The translations under genes were made by a program, and so were the position numbers. A DNA stretch of 14,469 bases from Thermotogaceae bacterium (lineage in GTDB: Bacteria; Thermotogota; Thermotogae; Thermotogales; Thermotogaceae), in contig JAGHBG010000163.1 in the NCBI GenBank assembly GCA_021161105.1, forward strand, positions 1 to 14,469, written 5' to 3'. Under the pieces are notes generated by a model. It was not told where the DNA came from, made no database searches, and saw only the letters and a list, made by a program, of their open reading frames with translations. Within the stretch, counting starts at the first letter, position 1; the number at the start of each line of letters is the position of its first letter. Shown one piece after another: positions 13,120-14,469 of the stretch.

Positions 13120-13532
13120 TATGCACCCCTCCCTATACCAAGGGCACTGTTTATCATTGATTTTACCGTATTGAAGGCCGTAACATTAGCTTCATATGCT
13201 CTTTGCGCATTTATCAGATCCACCATTTCTTTTAATACATTCACATTAGGCATTTTAACATATCCATCTTTATCTGCATCGGGGTGAGTTGGATCGTAGA
13301 CAAGCTTATATGATGGATCCTGTACTATTTTTACAACCCTAACTCCTGCGAGTTTATTGCCATTCAGGCCTCTTTTTATATATTCCGCAAATACAGGTAT
13401 CTTTTTCTTGTATGGTCCGCCTTCCGGGGTTCTTGTTGTTTCTGCGTTTGCAATATTATCAGAAATCACATCGATTCTCAATCTGTTTGCAGTCATTCCG
13501 CTGGCGCTTATGTTCATTATATCAAATTCCAT
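13119..13532 (-). CDS. flgC: FlgC, proximal rod protein
   Basis: FlgC forms part of the proximal rod of the flagellar basal body. The 137-residue protein has the flagellar rod-domain N-terminus (FDIMNISASGMTANRLRIDV, then ISDNIANAETTRTPEGGPYK), the segment HPDADKDGYVKMPNVNVLKE at about residues 83-102, and the C-terminal helix LINAQRAYEANVTAFNTVKS at about 107-126, all characteristic of FlgC. The ATG at 13532 follows the flgB stop by 1 nt, with GAGGGGTGAG as Shine-Dalgarno inside the flgB end. It overlaps fliE by 1 nt. The length is normal for the family. Confidence 0.97.
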   Translation of the reverse strand: MEFDIMNISASGMTANRLRIDVISDNIANAETTRTPEGGPYKKKIPVFAEYIKRGLNGNKLAGVRVVKIVQDPSYKLVYDPTHPDADKDGYVKMPNVNVLKEMVDLINAQRAYEANVTAFNTVKSMINSALGIGRGA

Positions 13533-13533
13533 A

Positions 13534-13929
13534 TCATCTCACCCCTCGAAGAACGGTATTGTATCTGTCTATATTCATACTCATAAGTCTTGTTAGAACC
13601 TGATATTTTAATCCGTTTTTTACCATCTCAACCACTTCCACATCGACATCAACATTGTTTCCATCATTTCTGTAGCTTGTCGACATATCTCTCATAACAG
13701 TAGGTTTCACTGGAGTTTGGTAAAGCTTGATATGTTTTGGGTTTGTTGTATTAAGTTTTACATTTTTCTCGTTCATAACTTTCTGGAGGATGGATTCAAA
13801 CACAACATAGCGCCTTTTGTAGCCCGGCGTTTCCGCATTAGCCAGATTTTGAGCGTGTATTTCCTGTCTTAACATCGATACGTCCATAGCAGCTTTAAGA
13901 GTATAAAAATTGCTATTGAAAATTCCCAT
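13534..13929 (-). CDS. flgB: FlgB, proximal rod protein
   Basis: FlgB forms part of the proximal rod and is the first gene of the flgB-flgC-fliE-rodA unit. The protein has the rod-family N-terminus (LRQEIHAQNLANAETPGYKR, about residues 20-39) and the FlgB-type NNVDVDVEVVEMVKNGLKYQ near the C-terminus, followed by a helix ending in VLRGVR. Two in-frame ATGs are possible. The one at 13935 directly touches the GGAGGG (13936-13941) with no spacer; the one at 13929 leaves 6 nt. I therefore choose 13929, giving 131 residues that begin MGIFNSNF. It is divergent from rsfS, and the shared upstream region holds two inverted repeats. Confidence 0.95.
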   Translation of the reverse strand: MGIFNSNFYTLKAAMDVSMLRQEIHAQNLANAETPGYKRRYVVFESILQKVMNEKNVKLNTTNPKHIKLYQTPVKPTVMRDMSTSYRNDGNNVDVDVEVVEMVKNGLKYQVLTRLMSMNIDRYNTVLRGVR

Positions 13930-13939
13930 ATCCATCCCT

Positions 13940-13977
13940 CCAATGGAATTATTCCATAGGAAGTAATGATTTTCCTA
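13940..13977. repeat. Two overlapping inverted repeats between flgB and rsfS
   Basis: ATGGAAT-T-ATTCCAT (13943-13957) is a perfect 7-bp inverted repeat, extended beyond one A:A mismatch by two C:G pairs on each side (13940-13960). A second repeat, TAGGAA-N9-TTCCTA, occupies 13957-13977. They sit between two divergent genes, the first directly against the flgB Shine-Dalgarno. Operator or leader-hairpin roles are both possible. Confidence 0.5.
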
Positions 13978-13980
13978 AAA

Positions 13981-13994
13981 TGTGAGATAATATT
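13981..13994 (+). promoter_or_regulatory. Candidate -10 region for rsfS
   Basis: TGAGATAAT (13983-13991) resembles an extended -10 (TGN followed by a 5/6 match to TATAAT) about 27 bp upstream of the rsfS GTG. No clear -35 is visible. The complementary strand reads TATTAT here and might serve flgB. Confidence 0.3.
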
Positions 13995-14017
13995 GGTTGG
14001 AAGGAGGGTGATAGGTT

Positions 14018-14359
14018 GTGGAAAAGTTTTTGAATGATATTCTGAACATTTTGAACGAGATGGAAGCGATTGATCCTATAATTCTCGATATGTCAAAAAC
14101 TCCTATTCCGACGGAGTATTTCATAATAATTACGGCGAATTCCGCTGTTCATATGAAAAGTTTAAGAGAAAAGTTGGTGAGATATATTAAAAATTCGGAA
14201 CTTCCACTTATTTATTACGACAAAGGTGAAGGGCATGATTGGCTTTTAATTGATGCTGGCGATGTAGTTATACATATATTTACCCGGGAAGGAAGGGAAT
14301 TTTATGATTTGGAAGGTTTATGGATTGATGCAAAAAGGATTGATACGGTAAAGAGGTGA
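14018..14359 (+). CDS. rsfS: RsfS, ribosomal silencing factor (Iojap family)
   Basis: RsfS binds ribosomal protein uL14 on the 50S subunit and blocks subunit joining, reducing translation when nutrients run short. The 113-residue length is normal. Family signatures are DPIILDMSKTPIPTEYFIII at about residues 19-38, the HDWLLIDAGDVVIHIF core at 73-88, and REFYDLEGLWIDAKRI to the C-terminus. The GTG start at 14018 has AAGGAGGG 9 nt upstream. It is divergent from flgB and followed within 4 nt by another well-placed ATG, so further genes probably continue in the same transcript beyond the window. Confidence 0.96.
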   Translation: MEKFLNDILNILNEMEAIDPIILDMSKTPIPTEYFIIITANSAVHMKSLREKLVRYIKNSELPLIYYDKGEGHDWLLIDAGDVVIHIFTREGREFYDLEGLWIDAKRIDTVKR

Positions 14360-14363
14360 TGCA

Positions 14364-14469
14364 ATGGAAATAAGCATAGCAGTTTTTAAAAGATCATAAT
14401 ATTATAACAGTCATTTTTATCTGGCTTTTTAAATTCTGTTTATTGCTTTTCTTTATGATGTCAAAAAGA
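14364..14469 (+). pseudogene. Short reading frame after rsfS, possibly a frameshifted or leader-type gene (runs off window)
   Basis: An ATG at 14364 has a GAGGTGA Shine-Dalgarno but the frame stops after eleven codons (MEISIAVFKRS, stop at 14397-14399). If one base is skipped in the T5A4 run at 14383-14391, the frame stays open to the end of the window and encodes a hydrophobic stretch (KDHNIITVIFIWLFK and onward) that looks like a membrane segment. This may be a genuine frameshift mutation, a programmed shift, a homopolymer sequencing error, or simply a leader peptide. The product is unidentified. Confidence 0.35.

Noticed and set aside
1..14469. CRISPR array, tRNA/rRNA genes, insertion sequence or prophage
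   Set aside because: No regularly spaced repeats, cloverleaf-like segments, transposase or integrase frames or terminal repeats were seen on either strand; this looks like core chromosome.

Overview
This window is an A+T-rich, gene-dense stretch of bacterial chromosome. Arginine is written mostly as AGA/AGG and isoleucine often as ATA, and the proteins are rich in Lys, Glu, Ile and Val. Starts sit behind strong purine-rich Shine-Dalgarno sequences, intergenic gaps are tiny, and coupled stop/start overlaps are common. Together with the gene content (a large FlgK, fliW, flgM/flgN, flgB-flgC-fliE next to a RodA-type gene), this points to a flagellated thermophile, most likely of the Thermotogota. 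That placement is inference and has not been tested by any search.

Layout. (1) 1-872, minus: the N-terminal part of rlmN, running off the left edge. (2) 1062-3352, plus: a D-Ala-D-Ala-ligase-like ATP-grasp enzyme followed at once by a D-hydantoinase/dihydropyrimidinase-type amidohydrolase, closed by a clear intrinsic terminator at 3400-3430. (3) 3432-8234, plus: a late flagellar operon flgM-flgN-flgL-fliW-flgK, preceded by a good match to a sigma-28 (FliA) promoter. (4) 8238-9576, minus: a small polytopic membrane protein overlapping a YhcC-type radical SAM gene; this unit converges on flgK with only 3 nt between stop codons. (5) 9693-10598, minus: a cytosolic M19 dipeptidase. (6) 10789-11628, minus: a membrane-anchored ClpP/SppA-like (SDH-family) serine protease. 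(7) 11741-13929, minus: flgB-flgC-fliE-rodA, tightly coupled. (8) 14018-14359, plus: rsfS, divergent from flgB, followed by a short possibly frameshifted reading frame that leaves the window.

How the genes fit together. Block 3 encodes the anti-sigma factor FlgM, the FlgN chaperone for hook-associated proteins, both hook-filament junction proteins (FlgK, FlgL) and FliW, the flagellin/CsrA-binding regulator. It covers the switch to filament assembly. Block 7 encodes the proximal rod (FlgB, FlgC) and the MS-ring/rod adapter FliE, translationally coupled to a SEDS-family peptidoglycan polymerase. This suggests that rod insertion through the wall and wall synthesis are expressed together. The ATP-grasp/hydantoinase pair looks like a small pathway acting on amide or cyclic-amide substrates; the ATP-grasp lacks several Ddl hallmarks, so its substrate is unknown.

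Most notable observations: a shared N-terminal peptide (MIDKI[K/R]GVGG) in FlgM and FliE, two unrelated proteins that both pass through the flagellar export apparatus; the unusual order flgM-flgN-flgL-fliW-flgK without csrA; the ATP-grasp/hydantoinase pair; the fliE-rodA ATGA coupling; and the FliA-like promoter in front of flgM. I saw no CRISPR array, tRNA, rRNA, insertion sequence or prophage.
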